Made by a program: the position numbers and the translations under genes. The notes beneath the pieces are model-generated. The model saw nothing but the letters and a program-made list of their open reading frames with translations. It had not been told where the DNA came from and did not search any database. DNA of 64,000 nt from Eikenella halliae (lineage in GTDB: Bacteria; Pseudomonadota; Gammaproteobacteria; Burkholderiales; Neisseriaceae): contig NZ_LXSQ01000007.1 in NCBI RefSeq assembly GCF_001648475.1, positions 151,798 to 215,797 on the forward strand, in the 5' to 3' direction. Below are positions 23,754 through 32,470 of this stretch, in pieces; position 1 is the stretch's first letter, and the number at the start of each line of letters is the position of its first letter.

Positions 23754-24160
23754 TATTTTTCCCCTTTCCGGCGGTTGGCATAAATCTGCAAGGCCGCCAC
23801 CAGTTTGTGCAATTTATCATCCGACAGCCAATGCACTTGGTCCACGCCAAACATCCGTTTGGCCATCCCGTGCGCATAAGCCCAAGTCAGGCCGTTATCC
23901 AACAGCAGCGCCTCTACCTTGCCGATCATCTTGGAGGCCGAGCGGCGCGGGCTGGGGCGGCGCCCCATCGGGCGGCTGGCGGCAAAACCCTGCCGCTGCA
24001 TGGCCGCCAGAACCGCCTCCAGCTCGCGCAGAGTCATCTTGGCACAGGAGCTTTTGCCCGTTTCACGGTGCAGCAGGGCACGGTAGGTGTCATCGTCCAA
24101 CCCCAGTTGCGCTTTGCCAATATGGATTTTGGCTTTCAGTTTGTTCAGATTGGCCTGCAT
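23753..24160 (-). CDS. GemA-like regulatory protein (DUF1018, gp16 family)
   Basis: 135 residues: KAKIHIGKAQLGLDDDTYRALL then KMIGKVEALLLDNGLTWAYA and MAKRMFGVDQVHWLSDD, the DUF1018 pattern. In Mu, GemA affects host gene expression and DNA topology and is cotranscribed with mor, as here. Confidence 0.9.
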   Translation of the reverse strand: MQANLNKLKAKIHIGKAQLGLDDDTYRALLHRETGKSSCAKMTLRELEAVLAAMQRQGFAASRPMGRRPSPRRSASKMIGKVEALLLDNGLTWAYAHGMAKRMFGVDQVHWLSDDKLHKLVAALQIYANRRKGEK

Positions 24161-24226
24161 TTTTCAGGTAGCCTCTTGTAATGATCCACTCATGCCGCCG
24201 CATCCGGCAGCGGCATGGATTGAGCA

Positions 24227-24502
24227 TCACCGATTCACCAGCTCTTTGAGTTGCGCGTTCGGTTTAAACTGTACCTTGCGTTTAGCTGCCACCTGCACCG
24301 GCTCGCCAGTTTTCGGGTTGCGGCCGGTACGGGCAGCGGTCTCCACCACCTTAAACGTGCCAAAGCCCGGCAGGGTGATTTTGTCGCCATTGACTAGGAC
24401 GGCGATGATGGCACCCTGCACCGCCTTCAGTGCGGCCTCGGCATCGGCCTTGGTAAATTCGCCACGCTCGGCGATATCTTTGATTAAATCCGGTTTATTC
24501 AT
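24227..24502 (-). CDS. Phage-encoded HU-family DNA-binding protein
   Basis: 91 residues, full HU length. MNKPDLIKDIAERGEFTKAD, LPGFGTFKVVETAARTGRNP and the arm motif GRNPKTGEPVQV match HU. It bends DNA. Mu transposition needs host HU for transpososome assembly, so a phage copy could supply this. Good ribosome-binding site (GAGGAG). Confidence 0.95.
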   Translation of the reverse strand: MNKPDLIKDIAERGEFTKADAEAALKAVQGAIIAVLVNGDKITLPGFGTFKVVETAARTGRNPKTGEPVQVAAKRKVQFKPNAQLKELVNR

Positions 24503-24505
24503 GGT

Positions 24506-24646
24506 TTAAACTCCTCTTTCTAGTTTAGCGTAGATATATTCGGCTTCCGCTTCGCTGTAGCCTGATTCGGCAGCCCTATCAACAAACAATCGCCAGTTTT
24601 CGCCGATAAAATCGGCAACCAACACTTTTTCGGCTTCGTCCAACAT
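24506..24646 (-). CDS. Small acidic phage protein (46 aa)
   Basis: MLDEAEKVLVADFIGENWRL start, ending YAKLERGV. It has AGGAG eight bases upstream and ends three bases before the HU start, so it is very likely a real gene. No family recognised. Confidence 0.6.
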   Translation of the reverse strand: MLDEAEKVLVADFIGENWRLFVDRAAESGYSEAEAEYIYAKLERGV

Positions 24647-24739
24647 GGGTTTAACTCCTGTTTAAATTGCGGCAAACCGTGCCGCGCGGGTTTCAAAAAT
24701 TCGGAAATGACACATTTACACATAGTGTAATTTTTTGAT

Positions 24740-24928
24740 TTACGCGTCTACTACCTGCCAGCCCCATGAAAACTGCTGATAAAACTGTTCACGGGCATAC
24801 TCATCCTGCTCCTCATCGCTCATTTCATACCAATTATCAGGGATTTCGGTTTCTAAAAATCGGTCTACGGCAGCGTAGTTCTTTGCCAACCCAGGTGCAT
24901 CAAGGTGATAGATAATGACTTTGCTCAT
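24740..24928 (-). CDS. Small hypothetical phage protein (62 aa)
   Basis: Begins MSKVIIYHLDAPGLAKNY, is acidic and aromatic-rich near the end (EQFYQQFSWGWQVV). Preceded by CAGGAG at ideal spacing and follows rdgC by 2 bases. Similar short proteins occur in early regions of Mu-like phages; function unknown. Confidence 0.62.
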   Translation of the reverse strand: MSKVIIYHLDAPGLAKNYAAVDRFLETEIPDNWYEMSDEEQDEYAREQFYQQFSWGWQVVDA

Positions 24929-24930
24929 GA

Positions 24931-25815
24931 TTACTCCTGCCAGCCACCCAACAATTCAGCCAACTCATCCAGTATCATAGCCAGCGCATTTCCGGCGATG
25001 ATTTGCGAGGCGGCGGCCAAATCAGAGCCGCTGTCGCCGTGGCTCTGGGCATCCTCCTGCAGGTGGTCTAGGTAGCGGATGCGTTTCAGGGTCAAATCCT
25101 GCGTCAGCACCAACACCACGCGCTCGCGCCATACCAAGCCTAACTCGGCCACGCGCTTGCCGCATTTCACATGCCGCACCACTTCTTCGGCGGTCAGGTC
25201 TTCGCGTTTGATGCGTATTTCCGCGCCCATATCGCCCGCGCCCACCAAAGCCACGTAGTCGTCCAGCTCAAATTGTCCGTCGGCCTCGCCGCGCAGCAGC
25301 TATTCAGTCATCAGTTCAGATGCGGAGCGGCGGGTAACGGTGGGCTGTGCCCGCAGCCCGCCTAATGCTTCACGCAGATGGCTCAACAGGTTTTCGGCTT
25401 TGTTGCCGGTTTGGTTAATCAGCAGGTAGCCGCCAACCAAGACTGCATCAGTGCGGCTGGCGCGGGTAAAGGCCCGCGGCAGCAGCTCGTCAATAATCTG
25501 CTCTTTCAGCTCCTGCCTTTCCTTGCGGCCGACTTTACGGGCTTCCTCTGCTTCGATTTTGGCGATTTTTTCGTCCAAGACGGTTTTGATGACCGCACCC
25601 GGCAGCACCCGTTCTTCACGTTTCAGAGAGATGCCGAGCGTTTTATCTGCGGTAAATACCAGCTCGTCGCCAAACGGCTGCGGCACGGCAAAACCGTCGG
25701 TAAACCAATCCAGCCCGCAGGGCGGTGCAAAGCGGTGTTCGTCCAATGCGGCGGCTAAAACGGCCGCATCCGGGGTTTCAGGTAGCCTGTAGGCTTGGCA
25801 TTGCTTAAACCACAT
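24931..25815 (-). pseudogene. rdgC: RdgC-like recombination-associated protein, interrupted by an amber codon
   Basis: The frame from ATG at 25815 (MWFKQCQAYRL, with GAGGAG upstream) spans 294 codons, the length of E. coli RdgC, but codon 172 is TAG (25302-25300). Upstream ends TRRSASELMTE; downstream continues LLRGEADGQFELDDYVALV and KCGKRVAELGLVWRERV, both standard RdgC. A Trp is expected before LL, so TGG to TAG is likely. RdgC is a ring-shaped DNA-binding protein limiting RecA; some mobile elements carry a copy. Expression of the N-terminal fragment alone is probably non-functional. Confidence 0.9.
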
Positions 25816-26119
25816 CTTTTTGCTCCTCATCGTCGGTTACACATTTGTTGCCGTTTATCCAGCCTTCTTGGTAATCCACCTCTCCGGCTTTGACCTGTAC
25901 AGCATGGGCTTTGACCTCGTCCCAATCCATGCTGTTGGCCGCCCAATCTTCGATTTCAAATTCATGCGTGGTAAACAGCCGCTCGGTTTGGGCTTTGACC
26001 TTCTCGCGGTCTTGGCCGTCGCGCTCGGCGTAATAATCGGTGTAGGCATCAGCGATAACCTGCACCGGCACGCGCCACACCGAAAAATCTGGCATTTCAA
26101 CTAATAGGTATTTTTTCAT
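25805..26119 (-). CDS. Hypothetical Mu-like phage protein (104 aa)
   Basis: MKKYLLVEMPDFSVWRVPVQ, then DAYTDYYAERDGQDREKV and HEFEIEDWAANSMDWDEV. Acidic and soluble. Overlaps the rdgC start by 11 bases. Resembles conserved early proteins of Mu-like phages in appearance, but no function is known. Confidence 0.68.
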   Translation of the reverse strand: MKKYLLVEMPDFSVWRVPVQVIADAYTDYYAERDGQDREKVKAQTERLFTTHEFEIEDWAANSMDWDEVKAHAVQVKAGEVDYQEGWINGNKCVTDDEEQKDVV

Positions 26120-26131
26120 TTTTTCAAGCTC

Positions 26132-26365
26132 CTACATAGCAAACCAAATTGCGGCACTGATGGCAAACCATATAGCCGCCCAGGCAAACCACCAGCGGCC
26201 TTCTCGGCGGTAGGCTTCAGCCGTGGCACAGTAGTGCCGTGCCAACTCCAGAGCGCGGTAGCCGCAAGTATTGATGGCGTCGGACACATCAATTTTCAGG
26301 GTGCAGTTGATTTCTCTGCCTGCTTTATCGGCGCAGGACTTGCCTTCATTCAGCATTACAGCCAT
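26132..26365 (-). CDS. Small phage protein with C-terminal membrane helix (77 aa)
   Basis: MAVMLNEGKSCADKAGREIN, then a Trp/Ile-rich hydrophobic end (WWFAWAAIWFAISAAIWFAM) that is a clear membrane helix. Starts one base after the gam stop. Function unknown. Confidence 0.62.
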   Translation of the reverse strand: MAVMLNEGKSCADKAGREINCTLKIDVSDAINTCGYRALELARHYCATAEAYRREGRWWFAWAAIWFAISAAIWFAM

Positions 26366-26366
26366 C

Positions 26367-26906
26367 TCACACCCCCGCTAATTCCGGGTCGCTGGGTTCG
26401 ATCACGATTTTTTCCACCCCGCTCATGATTTTGATACCCGGTACCTGCCCGTCGGCAAACAGCTCGGCCTCGTTGAGGATGGCCTCCTTGTTGATTTCTT
26501 CTTTCAGCCGTACAAAGCGAGCCAGCGCGGTTTTTTCCTTCAGGTAGGCCAACACCGCCGCCACACCGGTTACACGCACGCTGGGCGGGTCGGCACGCCA
26601 TTTCACGGTGCCGGTCACAAAATCCACGGTCTTGGTTTTGTAGCCTTCGGTCAGCTCTTCGCGGTTGGCTTCGCAGTAGGCCTGCACGCCGCCGGTGAGC
26701 TCGGCCAGTTCGGCGCGCAGCGGGTCGGCCAGCTCGTTGTATTCCTGCTCGATGGCCGCCTGCTTGTCGCCCATCTCGGCTTCCAAGCGTTTTACTTCGC
26801 GTGCCAAGTCGCCGATGCGGCGGATTTGCGCCGAGGCTTCCACGCGGCTCTGCACGGCGGCCGTCAGCGCGGCCTGTTTAATGCGGGTTTTCTTTTTCGC
26901 TACCAT
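26367..26906 (-). CDS. gam: Host-nuclease inhibitor protein Gam (Mu Gam-like)
   Basis: 179 residues, close to Mu Gam. Helical coiled N-terminus (RIGDLAREVKRLEAEMGDKQ) and the conserved core KTVDFVTGTVKWRADPPSV. Gam is Ku-like, binds DNA ends and protects them from RecBCD and other exonucleases. Overlaps its upstream neighbour by 7 bases. Confidence 0.93.
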   Translation of the reverse strand: MVAKKKTRIKQAALTAAVQSRVEASAQIRRIGDLAREVKRLEAEMGDKQAAIEQEYNELADPLRAELAELTGGVQAYCEANREELTEGYKTKTVDFVTGTVKWRADPPSVRVTGVAAVLAYLKEKTALARFVRLKEEINKEAILNEAELFADGQVPGIKIMSGVEKIVIEPSDPELAGV

Positions 26907-27289
26907 TGCTTTTTCCTTTCAAAGATTTCAGCGATTATTTGATACAGTTTTTTCAGGTTTTCCCGTCCCCGGGCTTTTTCTTCCGGTGTGAGTTGCCGTT
27001 TGTGTTCCAGCTTCGGCGGTTCCGGCCTAGGCGGCAGACACCTAATCAGCATCTTTGGTGTCGGCCAGCGTTCGATTTCGACAAATAACCGGGTAAATCC
27101 CGCGGTGATTCGCCCTTTGTCCAACTGTTCGGCCCAACTGATATTCACTGAGGCGATGGCCTCCACCCATACACTGGCCGTCAATTTGATGCCGTCGGCG
27201 GGCGGCGCACCTTCCAGCCGCAGCATCATTAGTTTTTGCAGCCCGGTCAGCAGCTCATCACTGACAAACTTAGGCAGGGGCTTGCTCAT
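26900..27289 (-). CDS. Conserved Mu-like phage early protein (129 aa)
   Basis: MSKPLPKFVSDELLTGLQKL, then VWVEAIASVNISWAEQ and RWPTPKMLIRCLPPRP, with a charged C-terminus. The PTPK motif with helical surroundings recalls phage replication-accessory proteins, but I cannot assign a role. Overlaps neighbours on both sides. Confidence 0.65.
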   Translation of the reverse strand: MSKPLPKFVSDELLTGLQKLMMLRLEGAPPADGIKLTASVWVEAIASVNISWAEQLDKGRITAGFTRLFVEIERWPTPKMLIRCLPPRPEPPKLEHKRQLTPEEKARGRENLKKLYQIIAEIFERKKQW

Positions 27290-27785
27290 TTTTCATTTCC
27301 TCCAGTTGTTGTACGGCATCCACCACTTTGCTTCCCCGTGGCCGGCTGCCGCCGATAATGGCCGGGGTGGCGGTGCCGTCGCTGATGGATACCGGCACCG
27401 ATGCCACATTGCCCGCCCAGCCGGCGATAATCTCGTATAGATACCCATGCGATTTGAGCGGGGTTTTCAGGCGGCCGCTGTCGCGGGCGGCCAGCACCTC
27501 GTTAAACGCATAAGCCCAAGCGGCTACTGGGGCGGGGTAGGATTGGCCGTTGCGGTAAATCTGCCCGGCTTGGATGTCCGGCAGCAGTTCGGCCATCAGC
27601 GTGGCCATGCGAGCTTGAGAGAGCGCGGACTTGTTCGGGCGAAACAGGCCGAGATATTTCACTAACCCCAGCGTCATCGCCCCGCCGATATTGGCCAACG
27701 TCCACAAGCTCTGCCGCGCCTGTTCGTGGGCAATCAGCGCATCGAGGGAGTTTTCCGCGCCGCAGCACGGGCAACGGGTTTTCAT
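27270..27785 (-). CDS. Conserved phage protein with N-terminal zinc ribbon (171 aa)
   Basis: Starts at ATG 27785 (MKTRCPCCGAENSLDALIAH), coupled to the upstream stop by an ATGA overlap. The CPCC cluster is half of a zinc ribbon. The middle contains AWAYAFNEVLAARDSGRLKT and the end a GGSRPRGSK turn. Frequent in early regions of neisserial Mu-like prophages; likely DNA-associated but unproven. Confidence 0.65.
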   Translation of the reverse strand: MKTRCPCCGAENSLDALIAHEQARQSLWTLANIGGAMTLGLVKYLGLFRPNKSALSQARMATLMAELLPDIQAGQIYRNGQSYPAPVAAWAYAFNEVLAARDSGRLKTPLKSHGYLYEIIAGWAGNVASVPVSISDGTATPAIIGGSRPRGSKVVDAVQQLEEMKNEQAPA

Positions 27786-28099
27786 GCTGCCGCTCCTTGC
27801 TGCTCGGCATCCAGCCGGATAAAGGTGTCGATGTTTTCGCGCTCGGCTTGCAGGGTAAATGCCTTGTCTTCGGTGCTCATGTCGCTGGGGTAATCGCGCA
27901 GAATCATCCAATCGAGCCGGGCAGTATCGGAGTTGGGGATAAGCTCCAACCCGGAAACAGGGAAGTCTTCCACTTCAAGGGCGTCATCAAACATCACGTT
28001 TACATAGCCGTATTCGTCCACTGCTGATAGCACTACGCCAACAGATATCGGCGTGGGAAAACACCTGACCTTATCGCCAAATTTAAATTGCCGTGTCAT
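27782..28099 (-). CDS. Hypothetical phage protein (105 aa)
   Basis: MTRQFKFGDKVRCFPTPISV with a small beta-barrel-like N-terminus (GYVNVMFDDALEVEDFPVSG) and a helical second half. The first 60 residues look like an SH3-type or KOW-like domain. No known function. Confidence 0.6.
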   Translation of the reverse strand: MTRQFKFGDKVRCFPTPISVGVVLSAVDEYGYVNVMFDDALEVEDFPVSGLELIPNSDTARLDWMILRDYPSDMSTEDKAFTLQAERENIDTFIRLDAEQQGAAA

Positions 28100-28101
28100 T
28101 T

Positions 28102-28353
28102 CTAAGCTCCTAACTTCTTCATCATCTCATCACGCCTTTTTTGCGCCGCTGCGCCGATGGCTTGATAGTGTTTGCAAGCCACAGCCTTGCGTGACCAATA
28201 GCGGCTGATTTCGCCTTTGGCGCAGGGCGCAAAGCCAAACCTCAACATCGGCGTCGGCCTAGGCTCTTCGTCTTTCCCCGGCTCGCTGGTTTTCCAGTGG
28301 CGGCAGCGGTAGCAGGTTGGTTCGGTCATTTTCAGGTAGCCTTTATCCGCCAT
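28102..28353 (-). CDS. Small cysteine-containing phage protein (83 aa)
   Basis: Possible starts at 28353 (MADKGYLKM) or 28329 (MTEPTCYRC). The first lies in a DUS, the second follows it directly. Four cysteines (CYRCRHW, APCAKGE, VACKHYQ) suggest metal binding. Resembles small zinc-finger-like phage proteins. Confidence 0.6.
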   Translation of the reverse strand: MADKGYLKMTEPTCYRCRHWKTSEPGKDEEPRPTPMLRFGFAPCAKGEISRYWSRKAVACKHYQAIGAAAQKRRDEMMKKLGA

Positions 28354-28492
28354 ACCTTTTCCGTTTTGCTGCTGCCTGTTCGGCTTGTTCTGCCTGACGC
28401 GCCTTGCGCTGCAATATCCGACGTTCCATCAATTGCAACTTAAATTCCTCATCGCTCAAGTTGTAGCCTCGTCTAATCGGTCGCCTAATCAT
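28343..28492 (-). CDS. Small basic phage protein (49 aa)
   Basis: MIRRPIRRGYNLSDEEFKLQ, ending in a Gln/Ala/Lys coiled tail. Has AAGGG seven bases upstream, overlaps neighbours by 4 bases upstream and 11 bases downstream. Function unknown. Confidence 0.58.
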   Translation of the reverse strand: MIRRPIRRGYNLSDEEFKLQLMERRILQRKARQAEQAEQAAAKRKRYGG

Positions 28493-28782
28493 GGTTTTAC
28501 CCTTTCGGTTTCAGGTAGCCTGTCGGAGATGGGCTCATATACGATGCCGCTCATCCGTTCTTGGTCGCTCATGCGGCTGTAGGCCGCTTCCCATTGCGTT
28601 GCTTCGCGGTCGGCCTGCTGTTGCAGGGCGGCCATGCGGTCGGTTGCCGGCTCGGTCTGTACCAGCACCCTGTTTGCTGCCGGCTGCGGGGTGCAGCTGC
28701 CGGTCATGGCGGCATAAGCCAGCGCAATCAGTGTGCCCACCATCCAGCGCCGCAGCGCCGGTTTTAAGCTGTCTTGCCACAT
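28489..28782 (-). CDS. Membrane-anchored phage protein (97 aa)
   Basis: MWQDSLKPALRRWMVGTLIA with a membrane helix and a MTGSC motif that could be a lipobox, then a helical Gln/Arg-rich domain. Its ATG overlaps the upstream stop (TAATG). Not assigned. Confidence 0.6.
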   Translation of the reverse strand: MWQDSLKPALRRWMVGTLIALAYAAMTGSCTPQPAANRVLVQTEPATDRMAALQQQADREATQWEAAYSRMSDQERMSGIVYEPISDRLPETERVKP

Positions 28783-28934
28783 TATTTCCTCCCGTCTTTG
28801 ATGCCGCGGAGTACAAGCTCAATAGCCCAGCCCACCCCGAAACCCACAATCGCAATGGCAAAGGCCAAAGTGAGCGCCGCGCCTATCACGCTGCCGAAAT
28901 TAGCTTGGTTAAACCATGTCCAAAATTCACACAT
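28782..28934 (-). CDS. Small integral membrane phage protein (50 aa)
   Basis: MCEFWTWFNQANFGSVIGAA followed by a long hydrophobic stretch (LTLAFAIAIVGFGVGWAIEL) and a basic end. Single membrane helix. Overlaps the next start by one base and follows B by 18 bases. Function unknown. Confidence 0.58.
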   Translation of the reverse strand: MCEFWTWFNQANFGSVIGAALTLAFAIAIVGFGVGWAIELVLRGIKDGRK

Positions 28935-28952
28935 TTTTCATCTCCTCTTTGC

Positions 28953-29843
28953 TTAGTGAATCAACATCTCGGCAAACTGCCGTACCATTTCCACGGAGGG
29001 TGCCTGCCTGTTAATCCGGGCAAGCCGCACCACGCCGCGCAGCATCTTGTCCAGCCGGCGTGCGTTGCCTGCGGCGGTGCGCACCAGCTCGGCGGCAGCC
29101 TCCTCATCCATATCCGGCATCGCTTGGGCCACAATCTGCGCCAAATCTTCATCCGGCACGCTCTCGCCCAAGTCCAATTTAAAGGCCATGCGGCTGTAGA
29201 GCTGTTTCAATTCGCCGTTTTTGCCGCGCAGGTTCACCAGCAGGCGCGGCATCCCGGCCAACACCAAGCCGCAGCCGGTTTTGTCGTGCACGCGGCGCAG
29301 GCATTCCAGCGCCCGCAGCGGCAGGTTTTCCGCTTCATCCACCAAGATAATGCGGCCGCTGTCGCGCAATCGACCCACCACCGAATCCATCAGCTCGTTC
29401 AGGCTGCCTTTGCCCTCTGCGCCAAGCATGGCGGCCAGCTTTTGCAGCAGCACTTTGGCGGTATAGGTCGGATCGGTCTCAATCATCAGCGCGTCGGGTG
29501 CCTGTTTGCAGTATTCGCGCAGCGAGCTGGTTTTGCCCAAGCCGGCCTGTCCGAACAGCACCACTGCTTCGCCTTCCACATGTGCCAACCGCAGCACATC
29601 GCGCACCCGCTTGGCTGTTGTCGTCAGCACATAGTCCACCTCCAGCTTTCTTTCGGCTTCGCGCTCGCGCTGCTTTTGCAGATAGGCGGCAATCTTGCGT
29701 TCGATTTCCTGCACATTGCCCGGGTATTTGCCGTGCAGGTATTGGTTCACCACGGGCGAGGTAACGCCCACGGCACGCGCCACCGCCGATTGCGAGAGGC
29801 CGTTATCGCTGATATAGTCTTGTAAATCCTGTCTGATGCTCAT
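28953..29843 (-). CDS. Transposition activator ATPase (MuB-like)
   Basis: 296 residues. N-terminal helix-turn-helix (LSQSAVARAVGVTSPVVNQY), then AAA+ ATPase with Walker A GQAGLGKTSS and Walker B IILVDEAENLP, and a C-terminal helical domain, as in MuB. It coats target DNA, activates the transposase and gives target immunity. Sixty-six bases, with a DUS, separate it from A. Confidence 0.95.
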   Translation of the reverse strand: MSIRQDLQDYISDNGLSQSAVARAVGVTSPVVNQYLHGKYPGNVQEIERKIAAYLQKQREREAERKLEVDYVLTTTAKRVRDVLRLAHVEGEAVVLFGQAGLGKTSSLREYCKQAPDALMIETDPTYTAKVLLQKLAAMLGAEGKGSLNELMDSVVGRLRDSGRIILVDEAENLPLRALECLRRVHDKTGCGLVLAGMPRLLVNLRGKNGELKQLYSRMAFKLDLGESVPDEDLAQIVAQAMPDMDEEAAAELVRTAAGNARRLDKMLRGVVRLARINRQAPSVEMVRQFAEMLIH

Positions 29844-29909
29844 CTTTAAAATCCTTTTAAAAAGGGGTTTCAGGGTTTTCAGGTAGCCTGTTGCCGCAGG
29901 CTGCCTGTT

Positions 29910-31937
29910 TTACTTCGCTTGCTGCCGCTCCCATTCGTCGCGGTCGCTTTCAAACATAAAAATCTGAGGTTTTTTCGCCGGTACGGGTTCGTAGTTCCCA
30001 TTGCCAACCAGCAGGCCAAAATCGGGCTGGTGCTCGATGGCCGGGCGGGTTTCTTCTTTCGCCAGCCGGATGGTGTTTTCCGCGCGTTTGATGCGGCCTT
30101 TGGCACGCTTTTCCGCCAGCTGGTCGCGCACCGTAATCGGCATGGCCGCGCGTTTGTTGCCGTCCACCTTGGCTTTGCACACAAAGCTGCCGTCCATCTT
30201 GTACACATACACCCACTCGGCATCGTCGTAGTCGTAAGCCACCCGCACGTCTTCGCCGTGCAGCTCGGCCAAGTCGGTCGAAAAATACACATTGCCAAAC
30301 AGCTCAATCTGCCCGCGTGCCGCCTTGCGCACTTCCTGCGGCCTAAACAGCACGTCCAGCTCCGCTTCGGCCAGCAGGTCGGGGGCGAGGTTTTCCTGCT
30401 GCATCCGCAGGTCGCGGTATTGCAGCGGGGTGTAGTGCACGCCCTCGGCGTTTCTCGGTAGCTCGCTGTGCGGCCGGTTGTTGTAATCTGCAATACACTG
30501 CATCACATCCGCCATAAACTGCTGCCAGCTCGGCAGCTTGGCCTTGTAGCGCTGCTGCTCGGGTGTCAATTCCTTGCCCTGTCGCCATGCGTTAAACGCG
30601 CTGTCCATCTTGCGGTAGAGCAGGTTTTGCGTGCTCCGATCCATGCTGGAGCCGGTAAAGGTTTCGTATTGCGCGGCCAGCCGGATCAGGTTGTCTTGCC
30701 ACCATCTTTCGATGATGCCTCGACCCTGTGGGTTGCCCGGCAGGCCGGTTTCATGGTGGATGCCCAGCCGGGCGGTTAAGCCGGTGATTTCATGGTCGAT
30801 GGTTTTGCCGGTTTGGCCGCCGCCGTTGTCGGAGTAGTACATCAGCGGCACGCCGTTGTGCTTGATGCCGATACGCAGCGCATCCGCCACCGCCACACAG
30901 CTCTCGGCGAGCGAAAAGCTAAACCCCACCACCATGCGCGTGCAGCCGTCGATAATCACAGTCACCTCGGGCTTAAACGGCTGGCCGTGAATCGGGTGCT
31001 GCACCTTGGCTTTAAAGCTGTGGCCGTCGCCGATCCACACATCATTTGGCCGTAAAGCCTGCCAGTCGCGCCGGATATAGGGCAGCAGCGATTTGTAGGC
31101 CGCACCCGTCATCCGCCCGCGCTGCTGCATAATCTGCGGCAGCCTTTTCCACACCCGCCGCACCGTATCGAGGCTTGGCAGCTCGTAGCCCGGCTGCGCG
31201 GCCAGCCAGCCTTTGGCAAATTCCTGATAGCTGTGCGCCAACTTCGGGGCGCTCGGGCGGCAGTGGTGCGCCATAAAGTCGGCCAGCCAGGCAATCTGCA
31301 CCACCGGCGTCTCTTTTTTGGTCGGGCGCGGTGCCAAGGCAGCCAGCCGCTCGTTGGGTGAAGTGGCGGCACGGTAGGCCGCTACCCAGCCTTTCAGGGT
31401 GCGCACACTGATGCCGCGTTGGTTGTTTGCGCGGGCATTGGCCACCGGCACCAAATAAGCCAGCGATTCCGATAACTGCCCACTTTCCACCTGCCGCACC
31501 ACAAACTGCACCGCATCCGTAATCCCAAAGCCGGTTACCTCATGCAGCCGCAATACCTCCGCCGCCAGAGCCATCCGCGCATGGGCGCAGTCGCGCTGCT
31601 TGTCGTTCAAACCCATCGCATAGTCGTCAATCGGCAAACCCAACTGCTCCATCCGCCGCACCGCCACCGGCCGCTTGGCCTTGGCCACGCTCGGCAGCAC
31701 CGCCGGCTGTGATTGCGCCAGCAACTGCTCTGCCTGCCGTTCCCGCACTGCCGCTTGGATTTCTTCAGGTAGCCCGGAGAGCACAAACTTTTTCAGCCGC
31801 CCGCCGCGCCCTTGCCCTTTGATGTATTCAAACGGCCAGCCGTCGCGTTTCGCCATATGCTCAATTCCCTGTTTGCTTTTTGGCAGGATTGGCAGCGCCA
31901 TTTCGGCCAATTGGGCGGAGCTCACCAATTCACTCAT
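29910..31937 (-). CDS. Transposase A (MuA-like, DDE)
   Basis: 675 residues from ATG at 31937 (MSELVSSAQLAEM), chosen for its GAGGA upstream; 31940 is also possible. N-terminal winged-helix end-binding domains, then DDE core residues in VWIGDGHSFKAKV, YYSDNGGGQTGK and GIIERWWQDN, and a C-terminal basic region. It binds phage ends and catalyses replicative transposition. No frame damage. Length agrees with MuA (663). Confidence 0.96.
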   Translation of the reverse strand: MSELVSSAQLAEMALPILPKSKQGIEHMAKRDGWPFEYIKGQGRGGRLKKFVLSGLPEEIQAAVRERQAEQLLAQSQPAVLPSVAKAKRPVAVRRMEQLGLPIDDYAMGLNDKQRDCAHARMALAAEVLRLHEVTGFGITDAVQFVVRQVESGQLSESLAYLVPVANARANNQRGISVRTLKGWVAAYRAATSPNERLAALAPRPTKKETPVVQIAWLADFMAHHCRPSAPKLAHSYQEFAKGWLAAQPGYELPSLDTVRRVWKRLPQIMQQRGRMTGAAYKSLLPYIRRDWQALRPNDVWIGDGHSFKAKVQHPIHGQPFKPEVTVIIDGCTRMVVGFSFSLAESCVAVADALRIGIKHNGVPLMYYSDNGGGQTGKTIDHEITGLTARLGIHHETGLPGNPQGRGIIERWWQDNLIRLAAQYETFTGSSMDRSTQNLLYRKMDSAFNAWRQGKELTPEQQRYKAKLPSWQQFMADVMQCIADYNNRPHSELPRNAEGVHYTPLQYRDLRMQQENLAPDLLAEAELDVLFRPQEVRKAARGQIELFGNVYFSTDLAELHGEDVRVAYDYDDAEWVYVYKMDGSFVCKAKVDGNKRAAMPITVRDQLAEKRAKGRIKRAENTIRLAKEETRPAIEHQPDFGLLVGNGNYEPVPAKKPQIFMFESDRDEWERQQAK

Positions 31938-32409
31938 CATCCTCATCCTCAAAATTCAGCTCGGGGTTTTCGGCTTTTTTCACGTTCTCCCGTTGGTAGG
32001 CCAGCACGGCTAGCACATTGGTCAGCGCTTCGATGGTTTCGTCCACCCCGCTGCCGTCTTCATGCCATTTGGCCAACAATGCCAAAGCCGCTGCCGTTTG
32101 GCTCTGCACCTGCGCCATATCCGCCGCTTTGCCCTTACGCCCGCGCGGGATTTCAATCACCACCCTATCTCCATGCAGCACACTCAAATATTCGCTGATA
32201 AAGCGGCTGCCTGTTAGCGCTTCAAACTGGGCTATCCGGTTGAGCGGCAAGGTGTTATCCAACAACCAGCGGTAATAGGTTTTAAGCTCCACACCCATCA
32301 AGTCGGCCATTACCTTGGAGGGCAGCCGCCGCTCCTTGGCATGGCGCTTAGCCAGCTCAATCGCATGGTCTAGTGAGGTGGCTTTCGCCTGTCGTCTGAT
32401 GGTTCTCAT
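31930..32409 (-). CDS. Phage regulatory DNA-binding protein (CII-like)
   Basis: 159 residues. Helix-turn-helix region (LPSKVMADLMGVELKTYYRW) like CII or YdaS-type phage regulators, then a central DRVVIEIPRGRKGKAADMAQ segment and an acidic tail. Common between ner and A in Neisseria-type Mu-like prophages. Overlaps A by 8 bases. Confidence 0.72.
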   Translation of the reverse strand: MRTIRRQAKATSLDHAIELAKRHAKERRLPSKVMADLMGVELKTYYRWLLDNTLPLNRIAQFEALTGSRFISEYLSVLHGDRVVIEIPRGRKGKAADMAQVQSQTAAALALLAKWHEDGSGVDETIEALTNVLAVLAYQRENVKKAENPELNFEDEDDE

Positions 32410-32470
32410 GGTAAAAATTTGCTGCGTGGGAATTTAAATGCGTGATTTTTTTGCTTAATTAACCTACAAT

